Of a stretch of 64,000 nucleotides of DNA, positions 12,192-24,349 are shown one piece after another. Position 1 is the stretch's first letter; each line of letters begins with the position of its first letter. Source of the stretch: Brienomyrus brachyistius (lineage: Eukaryota > Chordata > Actinopteri > Osteoglossiformes > Mormyridae); contig NC_064540.1 in NCBI RefSeq assembly GCF_023856365.1, positions 5,696,001 through 5,760,000 of the forward strand, read 5' to 3'. The notes below the pieces were generated by a model. It did no database searches. It was not told where the DNA came from and worked only from the letters and a program-made list of their open reading frames with translations. The position numbers were made by a program, and so were the translations under genes.

Positions 12192-14428
12192 ACAGCATGA
12201 ATGTGTGAGAAAACAGGGCGACACAGGGTACAAGGCGGGGCTGCACTCGGCCTGGACGGAATCTCACTTTTCGTACTGTCCAGACATTATACTGCAGCAT
12301 ATAGTATATTGACGTTATCTTCAAAAGTAACGCTATTTCTGTTGAAATCTTGGGAGATAAAATTCGCCCAGCGGGGGGGCATCCCCAATGACTAAATTCA
12401 CAGAGGACCGTTGCCCCCCAGGTAATCTTGTCACCAAGATATCAAAATACTGCGGTATACCCAAAGTATCACAACATATTACAGTAATACCGGCCAAAAC
12501 CTAGACTACACCCTGGACGGTGCTCATTCGGGCATGACTTTACACAATGAAGCTCACCAGTCAACCTGAGCTTGCTGAGCTGCTCGCCCCCTAATGTCCA
12601 TGATTAAAACTGCACATCGGAGTCAGACTGTCTCACCTCTAAAAGCTGGAAGATTACCTGGCCATTTTGAGCTCTGTTTAAAGCCAGCCTCAGAGCCGTG
12701 CAAGGGATATGTAATAAAATGCAATATAATAGATACACTGCCCAGCAAGAAACGGAAAATAGCCGCCGTTTGAATTTATATCGGCAAATACTTAAGAGCC
12801 AATGACTGGATCATTATTACAGGCCAGCAACGTTATACAGCAATAAAGTGAAGTCAGCTGAGTACCGGAATCTACTGGCCAGGTTACACCCCCACCCAGC
12901 ATCAATGGGTTTTTCTCTTCCCTGTTGGCATGGGCATATTCTAGGACGAGAAAGCCGAGATTCCTCGGGTTCGAATTGTCAAAGAGGGGTTCAGAAGCAG
13001 GAAGCATGTTCAAATATGACTTGGTCACCACAGGGGTGTGACCTTAACCTCACTGAAGGTCTTCGGGATGTTCTGAAGGAGGCTTTATGGAGAGGTTCAA
13101 CTTTCACCTTCACTCGTCAATACAGGATCTCGGTGAGAAATGAATGCAAATCTGGATGAAAATAAAGGGTGAGATGCAGCATAAGCTTATGGAAACAGCG
13201 GCATGACAAATGTGCGGCAAAGCTAAAGGCTTCCAACGAAAAATTTAAATGGTGACGTTTTTTTTTTTGGCCCGGGCGGGTATCTTACTGCTCACGCATG
13301 GAAAGGGAGGCGAGGCCGAGATGGCTCCTTTAAGAGACACTGACAGCGGGCTTCTTGGCGTGCTGCCTTGGTCTGTGATTTACCATGTTTACCGTATTTG
13401 CTACTCCTCCTGGTGGTTCGTCACCTAACATCCCCATCTCCCTCTGTTTACTGGACGCGGTTTTCACAGCTACGACTAAGTGCTCACACCTCAACAAGGT
13501 TGCCACACGCGAGTGTAAATTCCCAGATGCCGGAAACATATTTGGTGTCTGTTTTTTTTTTTTTTTTTTTACGGCACTCGGCCTGTTTTACACGTTAAAC
13601 CCAGCGTCACCGGGAGGTAACGGATACAAAGCTTCGTCGCAGGCTGTGCACGCTTTGTGCCAGTGGCCGGGAACAGATGGCCTGGAGCTGAAGGTGCTTC
13701 CTTTGTCTACCGGAAATTTCCAGAAGGATCTGACCAGCGTACGCCCAACACCAGGCCCATTCGATCCCTGCTGGTCCCTCAATTCCCCCGTGCTCTGACA
13801 AACCCCCCCAGTACTGAGAGGTACCCCTCCCCAAGTTCTATTAAAAGGCACCATTTCTGTGTCCGTCCCCCTCCCCTATTGTGTTTCAGCTCCTGTCCCG
13901 GAGCTCTGGAGAAGCCTGGCCTCCATTTCGTGTCTGTGAATATTCACAATTGGGAAAATCCTCCCAATTCGCGAATAGCCGCTCCGCTGGCTGACACTCG
14001 TACGACCGATACAGCGTAAATCTCACAGCCGATGATGTTCATCCACATCTGGTTTAGCAGCACTCATTAGGTTCAGCAAAACAGGAACAAAACAAATAAA
14101 TCTTAAACACAGGAACTGCCCGGAAGTTAGAAACAACCCAAGTCAGTTCCATGGAGCTAATTCGCAGTGTTCAGTGTTGTTGGTTGTTGGTTTGAATCCC
14201 ACTTCAACACTGTACCTGCTCTCTGCGTTGTGGGGTTTTCCTGCTGGTCCTCTAAAGATGAATGACCTGTAGAATTTCTGCACTGGGATGGACCCGCCCT
14301 CCTGCCTTATATGCTTTATGACTATTCAGAAAATTCAACTATGTGGCAGTACCTCACCCCCGACAGTGATACAACAGCTTTTATGATCATTTTGTTACAA
14401 TTCGTGCTCGACTGTCCCAGTCCCACCT

Positions 14429-14657
14429 GTCATGTCCCCATTTGACCAGTCAGTCATTGTAGTTGTTAATGAGTGTTTGTCTCCCAGTCCTGCTGCACTT
14501 CTGCGATTAGGTCATACCTTGTTTACCTGTTCTGGTTCTGACCCCTTGTAGTCCATTTATTTTCGTGTTCATTTTAGGGTTGGATAAAGTCTTTTTTTTT
14601 GTAGTGAGCTGCTCTGTGGATCGTCCATCTTTCCTTTGCCATGCCTCGCCATAACAC
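14429..14657 (+). repeat. Possible interspersed repeat related to the 29.5-kb element
   Basis: Starts TGTCATGTCCCC and ends near CGCCATAACA, with a pyrimidine-rich interior. The layout resembles the better-preserved element at 29477-29735. It is diverged and the call rests on general resemblance. Confidence 0.3.
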
Positions 14658-14670
14658 ATTTATAATAACT

Positions 14671-14673
<3 letters not shown>

Positions 14674-14706
<33 letters not shown>

Positions 14707-14975
14707 TGTGTATTCATATCTTTCTGGGGACCATCCATTCATTTCTATGGGAAAAAACCCTAATCCCAGTTATGACACCATTAACCCCCCACCCAGCCCT
14801 AACCCTAACCATAAGCAGTCAAACAAAATACAAGACATTTGGCATTTTTAGTATTTTGATTGCAGATTTTTATCAAATTTCCCCACTACATCAAAAAAAC
14901 TGATTTTTATTACATTGTGGGGACCACACACACACCTACATACATACATACATGCATACATACATACATATACAC
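14674..14975. repeat. TG microsatellite, interspersed unit and CATA repeat
   Basis: A (TG)n run at 14674-14703 is followed by CTGGGGACCATCCATTCATT, a block with CCCTAACCCTAACCATAA, then GACATTTGGCATTTTTAGTA and GTGGGGACCACACACAC. It ends in a (CATA)n run at about 14938-14970. This order is typical of a fish interspersed repeat flanked by microsatellites, with the 'GGGGACC' motif at both ends. The TAACCC motifs belong to this family and are not telomeric. Confidence 0.55.
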
Positions 14976-16399
14976 TAGAAAGCATAGATCCATGTATTTA
15001 GACGCTTTTCATACAGGAGCCACACAGAGCTGTCTGAGGCCAGCTTGGGCTTAGCTGCTGCTAAGCTCAGCTTCCAGTGCAGGAACAGAAAGGAGAGCAA
15101 GGTGGCATTAAGCTGGTCAGTAAGCGGCCAGATTCCTGTGCCACACGCGATCCACGCGCACGTCCCCCCCCCGAGAGAAACTGCTAAGTTCACCTCAGGC
15201 CTGCCGACATCCGTAACCAGCCCTGCTGCTGTAAGTTCATCTGGGGTCTGTGACCCCCCCCTGCACACAATACGACATCACTTTCTTTTTCATTAAACCC
15301 AGTAAGCTTGCGATTTATAATTCATAAAAGCATAATGCATGATAGAGGCAGCCAAGCGGGGGTGCCATGGGGGGGGGGGCAGGAGGGGGGTTGGCATCCA
15401 TCTGAATTCAGTACAAGCACTCAAGCTGAATAAAACATAATGGGGGGGGAGTGAAAGCTAAAGCGCCGAGCTAACAAAAAAAAAAAAAAAAAACGCTTCT
15501 GCTGCAATGCTGGCAGGAAGCAGCCAAGCCGGGCAGCCCGGCGCCACCATGTGCCCACATCTGCCAGCCTAACCCCAACTGGACGGGTGTCCAGAACCCC
15601 CCTGGCAGTCCCCTGCGTGTGCAGTGTTCCCACTGTGGACGCGGTGGACAAGGGCGGAGCTGCACAGGGAAGAGCCACTGGAGGGCTGGAAGGGCGTGGG
15701 CTGGATCAGAACCCTTAGCGGGTCGGAAGCGGTTAGAGAGGGGAGGGTCTCAGAGAGAAGACGGGGGGGACAGGAAAAGAGCGAGATGGGGAGCGATGGC
15801 TTTCACTTACCCAAGCGGGGGGGGGCGGCTCGTGGATCTGTTCCTCTTTCCGGCTAAAACAAAAGAAAAGCTGGGTGCCTACATTTTTCATGTCATCGTC
15901 TTGGCGTAAAGAGGCATATTGAAGCGTGAATTTCTTAACCCATGGCAGGATGTACAAAGCCCAGAAATCCCCCACACAGCAATTGCGCGATGCTGACTGA
16001 GGGGGCTCGCTATGGGGGGGGGGGGGGGTTTACATTTAACAGGAAGTCAGCGCGGAGATGAAACTGGACCATGGTTTCCTGCGACCCCCCCCGGCCACTT
16101 TTTCTAGGCACCTCTGTAGTGTCTCTTTCTACAGCTGCTGCCAAATGACAAACAGCCACCCCCAGTCAGCCATTAACGCCGAGAAACACGAGTCTAATCG
16201 ATGCTATTAAACTCAGGGCTGCTTGGGCTGATGGAGGAACGTGAAATTATACAGTAAATCTCTCCCAGGGCACTTAACCCTGAGTGCGGAGTCTGCGTAT
16301 TATCATCTGCTAATTTGACGTCTATCCCTATCATCCAGTACAGGGATTGTGTTGTTCCGAACCCCCCCCCCCCCCCCCAAAGGAAGCCGAGGGCACCAG

Positions 16400-16575
16400 G
16401 CAGCGGACAGCCTGCATGAGATGCCAGTCCATTGCAGGGTAAACACACACCCCCACACACAAAGGGAAACTCAGAGACACCAATTTAGTGAAACAGCGTG
16501 CTTTCGGGCCGTGGGAGGAAACAGGGAGAACTCGAGGACTCCAGACACACAGAGGAGAAGCAGGAATCAAACACC
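16400..16575 (-). repeat. Old SINE fragment, minus strand
   Basis: It contains, in order, ATGCCAGTCCATTGCAGGGT, an ACACACACCC block, AGAGACACCAATTTAGTG, and GGGCCGTGGGAGGAAACAGG followed by GAGAACTCGAGGACTCC. These are the reverse-strand landmarks of the tRNA-derived SINE family also seen at 29.1, 30.3 and 42.6 kb. Diverged and lacking the tRNA-like head. Confidence 0.6.
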
Positions 16576-17573
16576 CACCAACCCCCCCCCCCCCCCCCCT
16601 GCCCAGGAGGTGTGAGGCTCCATCGCCAGCCACCAAGCCTCTTAGTTACCAACGGATCGAAAAAATCTCTCGGATTCCGCGCACATCCAGCTGCCCCCGA
16701 CTTCCGCCTCCTGTGTATTTTTATGCTCCAGCGATGCTCCCCATTTGACCTCCTTGCTGAAAGATTCACCTGCGACCCCCTCCCCCCTAAAAACTGCCAA
16801 CAGGATGAGGGGGCTGAGCAGGACGAGAGGGACAGGCTGACGGCGGCCTTCACCGGCATCTCGGCGCACGGCGGCGCGGGGTCGGCATGGCTACTGGCAT
16901 CTTCACGCGGTTTGTTTCAGTTTTTTTTTCTTTCTCCCGCAGCGGTGAGTCACGCTCCAATTAAGAGGAAGCCCCTCCCACGATGGTGTGAAAAAAAACA
17001 ACGCGAAAAATCAACAGGAAAACAAACATCTTGTATACCGGTAAAAACGGTAGACTTTGCGCACCATCCCCTGCAGGGTTAGATGTTGCACCTCTACCCA
17101 GCAACATCTATGAGGGACTGATCTGTAGAAAATGTCAAACAAATCTTCATCTCTTTAGCACATAATTCGATGAACGACATGCATGCGCGCGTCGGCAATT
17201 CTGCAGCCACCGGCCGCATGCAACGGATCACGGCAGCCCTAGGAGAGGTCACACGGCATGGAAGGCGCCGGATCTGTGGCACTTAGCCACACGTTTACGA
17301 ATCGTGCTCCACCTCACCATTCAACCCTCCTCCACCCCACAACCCCCAGCCTGGCTTAGCTGTGTCATTGCGTCTCCTCACCCCCTCCCCCCCACCCGTA
17401 AAGACTCATGGGATACAAGTCCATGGCACGATTAGATACTGCCGTGTCAGTAACTGACAAAGTGGCATCGGGGGAAACTCACGGGGGAGGGCCAGCTTGA
17501 TTCCCAAAGCAACGCTGGAACATATCTGAGTTAGCATTTGCATCTTATTAATTTATCAGACATACATTTTTTA

Positions 17574-17708
17574 AGGAAGCAGGGTCAGCCGGTCCCAGAG
17601 CAACTGGGGATTAAGGGCCCAGCAATAAAATCGCTCTGGCAGCTTCGGGATTCAAACCAGCAACCTTCTGATCATGGGGCCCAAATCCATTAAGCTACAC
17701 ATGAGCCT
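17574..17708 (-). repeat. tRNA-derived SINE
   Basis: On the minus strand this reads GTAGCTTAATGGATTTGGGC (A-box-like), then ATCAGAAGGTTGCTGGTTTGAATCC (B box) and a GGGCCCTTAATCCCCAGTTGCTC body. This matches the fish SINE type with head 'GTAGCTCAGTGG...GATCGGAAGGTTGCTGGTTCGAATCC' and body 'GGGCCCTTGAGCAAGGCCCTTAACCC'. Same type as the fragment at 1-110. Confidence 0.7.
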
Positions 17709-20305
17709 TCACAGAACACTCCTATTATGAGAAATCTCTCCCTGATTTGTCAGAGTGACCAAACAGTCACTTGCTGTAGTGCTGTGACTGCTATTATTTA
17801 GTGGAGGGGCGGGGAGCTTATGGAACAAAGCAGAAGGTTCTGGAAAGCAGTGCAATAGCCAAGCTCAGGACATTAGGGAAGCTATCATAACCCAAAAGCA
17901 TCGAAAGCCCAGCCTAAGCACCTCTATTAATGTGTAACAGCACATTACCGAGGTTTGTACTAAACTGACTGATACACATAGACACCCAATGCTGCAGAAA
18001 AAAGTTTCCTCTTGTGAGCAACACACCTATTTTCAGGCCCTGATTTAAATATTAAGCGCATGATTGACCAAACGCCTTCTCCCTCAGAAGTAGCCAGTAA
18101 AGGCGGCAGCCCCTCCGTCCATGTGGCGGGACAGCTGGCTAAACTCTGCAGGGAGGCATCAGGCGGGGCGTGGTTATGCGGGGGGGGGGGGTGGATGATG
18201 TCAACCCAAACAGATAACCTCCCTCTACCAAAACCTTTCGCCCACCTAGCCGACAGACAGAAGCAATTTACCAATCAGTAAGTTGACAACTTTTGCCATT
18301 GACCTCCTCCTTCCCTGCGATTGACATCACCAACCCAGCTCCTCCACACCCCAATGACTGGCCACCAGGGACCGCCCCCCCCCCCCCCCCCCCCCCCCAA
18401 GACCTCTGACACAATTTTAACACTAGTGCCCACCCAGCGTATCCAAATGCACACCCCATGGCATCCTGGTACCACCAATGGCAGTAATTTGTTTCTCCTG
18501 GACTGAACCCTCTACTGCCAGGACAGAAATGCACATTTCGAAATCCGCGTGGGTACTCTGCTCGTCTGCAGCTAGTCGATGAGGTGTCAGGTGCCTCTGA
18601 GTCATGGATCGCTAGCAGGTAAAGTCACGTTGCTTCTCAAATTGGTGCACCGACCTGACTCGAGGTCCCGGAAGCCTCAGGCTGCAATGCTGAGGGATGC
18701 CCAACTAGATACTATCAGTTTGAAGCGTTGGAAACAACCAAATTGTAGAGAAAGACAGTCAGACCTCCAGCCTGTCCAGCGAAACAGACTGAATCCTTAT
18801 TGGGCTATGCTGTGAAATTTTAAACAATACTGGAAATGAATTATTTATAGTCCACAGCATACAAATCTGAAATGCTGCAGAATGTAAGGAGGAAGCATCT
18901 AGGGAAGTTCTGTGAAAAATATTTGCAGAAATATGGAAGTTTCTCTTTCTCGTGCATTATGATGAGTTATATGACAAATGAACTTACACTGATCGGGCAT
19001 TAGACCCACCCACCTGACAGCAGTCAATGTCTGGCTTATTTTATAACCTTCATAGGAAGGCAGTTACAAGACGAATTTGAATCTGCGGATTTGAAAGATA
19101 CCCTTTTATTGCTACTCTTTTTTTTTATTATTTGAAAGAAACCTTTCATGGTCAGTCAGAACGGCAGCTGGGTGTTCGCTGAAATCTGTCAGTCAGCAAC
19201 AGTAGGAGGCAGCAGGGGCGTGAGGGGCGACAGTACACCTTCCAGGAGTGTAAACAAACAACTTACAGCTGAATGATTTACGGTATGGACAGAATCTGCA
19301 GAAGGTGACCATAACCCACTGCACCAACAGCTCTTAAGATAACTAAGATAACTGAAGGCCAGCATGATAGAGTATTTATGACATAATTAAACAATATACT
19401 TAAATAAACATTTGCTGTAAACTGCGGTAATCTGATGTTCAAAGTGAAACCTGGACTCATTTGCACGCCACTGCGGAATTGGTTTTTGCCTCGGTGTATG
19501 TAGACCAAGTTATTTAAATCGAATATGCCCCCCCATCCCTGGAAGCCAGCCTCGCCCCTACTACCTAGGACACTTTCTAGGGGTGTCACCTCAGTCCAGT
19601 ACAACAGACGGACTGAACACCTGTATCAAAGCAACACCTGTGAAATCACAGCGGTTTTGCCACAGCGATCAATGGTATGTAAGGTCGCCGGGATGGAGAG
19701 TGACGGCAGTAGATGACTGCAGATCGCCACCGCTGGGGAGGGCTAATTAAATTAAGCTGTGGCCAAAGATGCATATGGGGGTGAGTAACTTTATTACATA
19801 TTTTTTTAACAAACTCAAGACAGCAGGCCCGGACAGACTGTGGATTAAAATAGGTTAACGCTCCAGATCATGAAGCTGCAAATGAGATCATGAATAATTC
19901 AGAATCTGCAGCGTGATCTAAGGGAATATTAAATTGTCATTAACCACCTGATCATTGTAATTAATGACCTGTTATAAATAAAATGTCTATTCGCCTATTT
20001 CTCCTGATTCTCATCATTTACAACAATACTGGATAGCGCCTTCGTTCACATACATGTATCTATAGCGAGACGTGTATGTGAAATTGTGCAAAGTGCACGT
20101 CACATTTATGTTTATAAATATTTAGGCTTTTTTCAGTTACTGTTGTGTAACGCTGTTGTCGTCATGCCCACTACCTCCTAATCTTTGCCACCTCCGTGGG
20201 CATATAAAAGCGCTTTTTTCCCCCGCTGCACAGCCCGGCCATGCCGACCATCTGCTGGTCTCATACGGACCGGCCGTGTGTCTCCTCCCGGTCCACCTGA
20301 ACCCA

Positions 20306-20338
20306 GGGGGGGGGGGGGGGGGAGGGGGGGAGGGGGGG
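20306..20338. repeat. Poly-G tract
   Basis: A run of 17 G, then two more G blocks split by single A bases. Potential G-quadruplex on the plus strand. Confidence 0.9.
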
Positions 20339-22535
20339 GACTCACAAAGCGCTTTGAAAGCAGCCCTATCGTGTATAAAACCAGCACACCCATTGCTTGA
20401 CAGCACTTAAAGCCAGGGTTGGGGGACAGATAGAGCAGCGATTGGCCGGGATTTTGCTTAAGGGACACTGCAGAGGAGCGCGCGATTTTGCCCAGTCGGC
20501 TGTGGAGGAGAGGCGAGGAGGCGAGGAGGCTCAGGTTCCCGGGTGCAGGCGGATGGGAACTGGATCGCTTTCTGCGGTCTAGCGCTTTGTGACATAGATG
20601 CTTGCACGGCAGTCGGTGGAGCTGCCCGCCCCTGTAGGAAGTATCGACGTGCTTTTCTGAGAGCAGGGGAGAGGGTGGATGGAGATGGGGGGGTGGGGGG
20701 TGGTATCAAGGTCTTAAATGGGAAGCGTCGGGGTTAGCCGCAAACTGATCCCGAAGCTGCGCTCCACCTCTTTATTTTTCTGTTATAGGGGACGGTGTTT
20801 TTGCATCGCACAGCAGAAATTCCAAGCAGCCCTTGAATAATGTAATTGGACTTAAACTAAAAGAAAAATGATGTGGTATATTAAAACATAAATACAATAA
20901 ATAGGTACTATTAAAAGATATCCCAAAGCAGATTCACTATGGCAGTAAGCATCTAAATTAATTCAGCCAATAACATACAGACACCTGATCAACGCAAAAT
21001 GTCATGTTTATGCTGAAACATCTACATAGACGCTACTGCTGCCATTTTGTCTTGGGCTATCCGGAGTTCTGCATTTCAGAGATTGATACTGGATGAACTA
21101 CAAATATGTGCCTTCGATATTCAATGCATTTTCTGCGTAATCAGCTAAATTTTTACTGTCAGGCATCGTGGTTTCTGCAGCTCCAGGCCTGATTTTTCTT
21201 TGTCTCAAAATTGGATTTTCATCCATGCTCGATGCTTCCCTCTAGCGGCCATTTCCGTTGCAGGCGTTTGGTTAGCTATGCTTTGCTCTTCCTGTTATGC
21301 AAGTAAACAAGACCTACGATGCGTCATAGGACCTTAAAGCTTTCCCCAGATTCAAAATTCCCTTGTTCGCAAACCAGTTTTTAGTAAGATTAGAAGCAAT
21401 TAAAATTATGAAATAATAAACAGTAACAACTATCACAGGAGAATTAGGTACACCATTTAGTAAACTTTTTGGTTGAAAATTAATTGTAATTCATTTTTTT
21501 ACTGAAATTCTGTCATTCGCAGCAGTCTCTTAAATAAGCAGCTCTCCTACTTTACCACTATCTCGCCTGACCTGAAAACATTAATTAAAAAAACAAGATG
21601 CGTGACAGGATGTGATTTTTCAAACAGCAATATTGCCCTCTGTTGACCATGTATGGAACAGCCTCGAATAAAAATCTCGAATAAAGGACCTTTCACATAC
21701 AGCGGTAGTGAGATTATGCCATTTAGAGAGAAAGGCGATACCTTAGAATTATTTGGACAAATACACACATTTAAAGGAAAACGTTATATTTCTATGTTTT
21801 CAAGATAAAATCAAATCCAAAATGTGTTGTTCGTAAAATGAAAATAACTATAATAAATTGTGGTTTTCTTCAATGACTTTATTTACAAGGGGAAATAATA
21901 ATAATAATAATTATAAGAGGAAGAAGAATACTGTTATTTTGTGAAATTAGCTATGCGGAGGAGAAAGACCTCGTGCAAAATTCTTATGGTGTTACGGAAA
22001 CCAACCTATGGTTTATTTAAAGCATATTACTTTAAATAATTACTCTAACCTACTAGAATCCTTTAAAACCACCACTATGAATTGGACAAATGTTTGATTC
22101 AAGACAATCTTATAGACAATATGACTCAACAGGTATTTTCAATTAATAAACAAAATGATTTCAGAATAATAAACACCCAAAATCAGGACGAACACCCACG
22201 GAAAATTAATACTATAAAATAAGTCTCTACTCTGTCAATAAAAAAAAAGCCAATAAACCCCAGCCACGTAAGACAGAGATGGGAAAGGGGAGATGCACGC
22301 AAAGGCCAAAATACATTTCTCACTTATTCAGTCACGCTAACCCCATACTGCTGATGGCGTGTATATAAAACGTAGACTGATCGCACTCTTAGCGAAGACG
22401 CATGTTTTCAACCCCTGCTTATTTAATAAGCTATTCGCCAGTTGCATTTATCCGCCTCGCGTTATTTTGTTACTCTGGTGACAAACGTCGTTCCAGGTAG
22501 AGGCGGCTGTGTGACGGGAGGCAATATGACATTAC

Positions 22536-22628
22536 CTGTCTCTTGATGAAACTGGAGGTGGTATCTGAGGACGTGCTGCCATCCGAGCGTTTGAAGCGGC
22601 TCTTGCGTTTGGGCAACTTCCTGGGAAG
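22536..22628 (-). CDS. cacnb3: cacnb3 long-isoform second coding exon
   Basis: Thirty-one residues beginning [20 protein letters not shown] and ending SDTTSSFIKRQ. The basic stretch plus '[15 protein letters not shown]' is the hallmark second exon of calcium-channel beta subunits (human CACNB1 [20 protein letters not shown]). The acceptor is CCCCAG at 22629-22634 and the donor is GTAATG after CAG. Both ends are phase 0, so it joins the 27-residue exon upstream and the off-window GSADSYTSRPS exon downstream in frame. A second AG seven bases into the exon would break the frame. This serine-rich segment is a variable cytosolic N-terminus ahead of the SH3-like domain. It is assigned to cacnb3 because of strand, phase and the adcy6 neighbour; on its own it would also fit other beta-subunit paralogues. 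Confidence 0.85.
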
Positions 22629-22684
22629 CTGGGGCGGCGCATAGAAAATTATTATTTTTTTTTTACTTTATGTATGTATGTATG

Positions 22685-22840
22685 CAAGGGCGTTGCTAGA
22701 GATTTTGAGCCCCATGAAAACGTATCATATAACCCCCCCCCCCCCCCCCAGTCCAGACAAATCCGGTTATTATCCAAATTTTTAGGGCCCCTGTCACTCG
22801 GGGTCCTTGGAATCACCCTCCCCTTTACGGCGCCCCTGTA
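22685..22840 (+). repeat. Interspersed repeat, 'GGGCGTTGCTAGAGATTTTG' type
   Basis: Starts GGGCGTTGCTAGAGATTTTG, has a C17 run at 22733-22749 and ends with GGGGTCCTTGGAATCACCCT and CCCCTTTACGGCGCCCCTG. Pieces of this pattern recur in fish genomes as an interspersed repeat of unclear class. It lies just upstream of the cacnb3 long second exon, in the intron. Confidence 0.45.
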
Positions 22841-24268
22841 TTATGTATGTATGCAGGTATATACACACACCTATACATACACAGCAATCTCAACGGAGAT
22901 TTCTCCTTATGTGTTTCAGCAAAACGGAAATGGAAAAAAATATTCCCAAAAATATTATATTAGAGATATAATTATGACTATATACGGTGTAGATCTGGGC
23001 AGGACCCCAGACGCCCAATATGTGTCATTACTGCATCAGGCATCAAGCAGCCTATATTGCAAACAGCAATCAGTGGTGTTCGAGCGCTGCACTGGCACAG
23101 ATATATCAAACGTAAGGACACGGTGTGACGCGTTTTGTTCCTGTTTCTGCTGGAGTAAAACAACCCCCCAGTCTTGGTATAGAGCTGATCAGTTTTTTTT
23201 TTTTTAAATGTCGAGACATATTACTTCTACGTGTATGAAGAAAGGCATGTTTTAAACCACTGAATTATATATAATCCTAACGAACTATTAAATCTGCTAC
23301 TGCTAAAAAAAGTTAATGAGCTGAAACGTAAGAGACTGAAAAGCCAAACCGTTAATAATCAACTTAATCATCAACTCTCGGGTTATGGAGGTTCTAAACT
23401 AGTTTACTAGTCAGCCCCCTCGCATTAGTGCTGGTTTAGTTGCGATTTCTAGCAGGTAAACAGATGGACGAGTGCCTGAGAAAAATGGCATGAGAATGCA
23501 AAGCCAGGAAGGTGGCTTCGTAGTGGTAACCAAGGGAGGAAGTGGCTGCAGCCGGCGGGCCGAAAGCAGACTACACGCTCGCTCGGGGTTTTTCTAACTA
23601 ATGCATTCAGACGGTGTGTCTGCGCTGTCAGATTCAAACTTCATGCTTTTATGTTCAAAACGGTAAAGTGAACGGCGTCTTCGGCAGCCTACAAATGGAT
23701 AGGGGCTACAGGTGAGTTCAGATGCATTATGTACTTCTCACAGCCAGCAGGTCCTCTCAGTCGTATTTACTGTGTCGGAAATTTGCGCCCGACTATTAAA
23801 CTAATGCAACGTGAATCGTTTAAAATCGATCAGCTAATTGCAATTCTCTGCGGTTATTTATCATAAACATTACGGGAGCGGCAAAAGTACGGAATAGCTA
23901 AATTAAATAATGAATGAACAATTGATCAGCGATGAGAATGATGTTAAAAGGGCCTGGATTACCATAGCAAAACGTATCAATAATGTCTGAATACATTCAC
24001 GGGTAACGTACGTATCTGTAATTCTTCGACTGATAATTTTAAGTAATTAAATTGCAACGGGAGCCGCATAGCGGTACCATGCCTGCGTTACGCTTAACAC
24101 CGGTTTCTGTCGCTTTACTCCTGGATAAGCAATGTGCACTGCAGTTAAGATTCGCTGCACGGATGTAGATAGCCTCGGAGTAAACGCTTTCGCTTTAATA
24201 ACAAGTAACATGCAAGCGATGGTATCTTTATCGCATGACATCGACGGCAATAAAACTAAAATACTTAC
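22841..24268 (-). other. cacnb3 intron between the two long-isoform exons
   Basis: The intron runs from the GTAAGTAT donor at 24261-24268 to the CCCCAG acceptor at 22629-22634. AT-rich and apparently single copy, apart from the repeat at 22685-22840. No other feature recognised. Confidence 0.7.
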
Positions 24269-24349
24269 CTGGAAATAATGTGCTTGAGAACCACTTTCAG
24301 CACCAGACAGGGGATCTGCGGAAGATTTGGACATTTTCACTTGCACCAT
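24269..24349 (-). CDS. cacnb3: cacnb3 long-isoform first coding exon
   Basis: Twenty-seven residues beginning MVQVKMSKSSADPLSGAESG and ending SQAHYFQ, closed by a strong donor CAG|GTAAGTAT in phase 0. The 'MVQ..MSKS' start is shared with long forms of other beta subunits (human CACNB2 MVQRDMSKS), which supports a real first exon. Two start codons are possible. The first has a weak context (T at -3). Met-6 has A at -3 and may be used through leaky scanning. No CpG island or clear TATA box marks the promoter upstream. Together with 22536-22628 it gives a 58-residue N-terminus before the shared exons, which are not in the window. Confidence 0.8.

Larger units (their letters stand above)
7394..22535. 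other. Non-coding DNA between the alternative cacnb3 starts
   Basis: Fifteen kilobases of intron for the long cacnb3 transcript, and upstream DNA for the short one. It holds the repeats listed separately, many poly-C or poly-G runs (for example C21 at 11921, C24 at 18375 and G17 at 20306) and a T17-type run near 13552. No further exon was recognised, including the other known CACNB3 first exon (MYDDSYVPG type). The stretches 18.8-22.5 kb and 12.2-14.4 kb hold nothing I can name, apart from a short match near 18985 to a common fish repeat ('CACTGATCGGGCAT'). Confidence 0.6.

Noticed and set aside
14780..14815. Telomere-like CCCTAACCCTAACC
   Set aside because: Only two or three units inside a known type of fish interspersed repeat, not a telomeric array.
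15800..15860. Minus-strand splice donor CTTGG|GTAAGTG near 15810
   Set aside because: A fair donor, but no acceptor, start codon or beta-subunit-like peptide precedes it, so there is no support for another cacnb3 first exon.
17640..17708. Possible tRNA gene on the minus strand
   Set aside because: A- and B-box-like motifs are present, but the flanking sequence is a SINE body and no cloverleaf acceptor stem forms.
20195..20390. TATAAAAG motifs suggesting a promoter
   Set aside because: Two TATA-like motifs lie in non-coding DNA with no downstream exon; likely chance.
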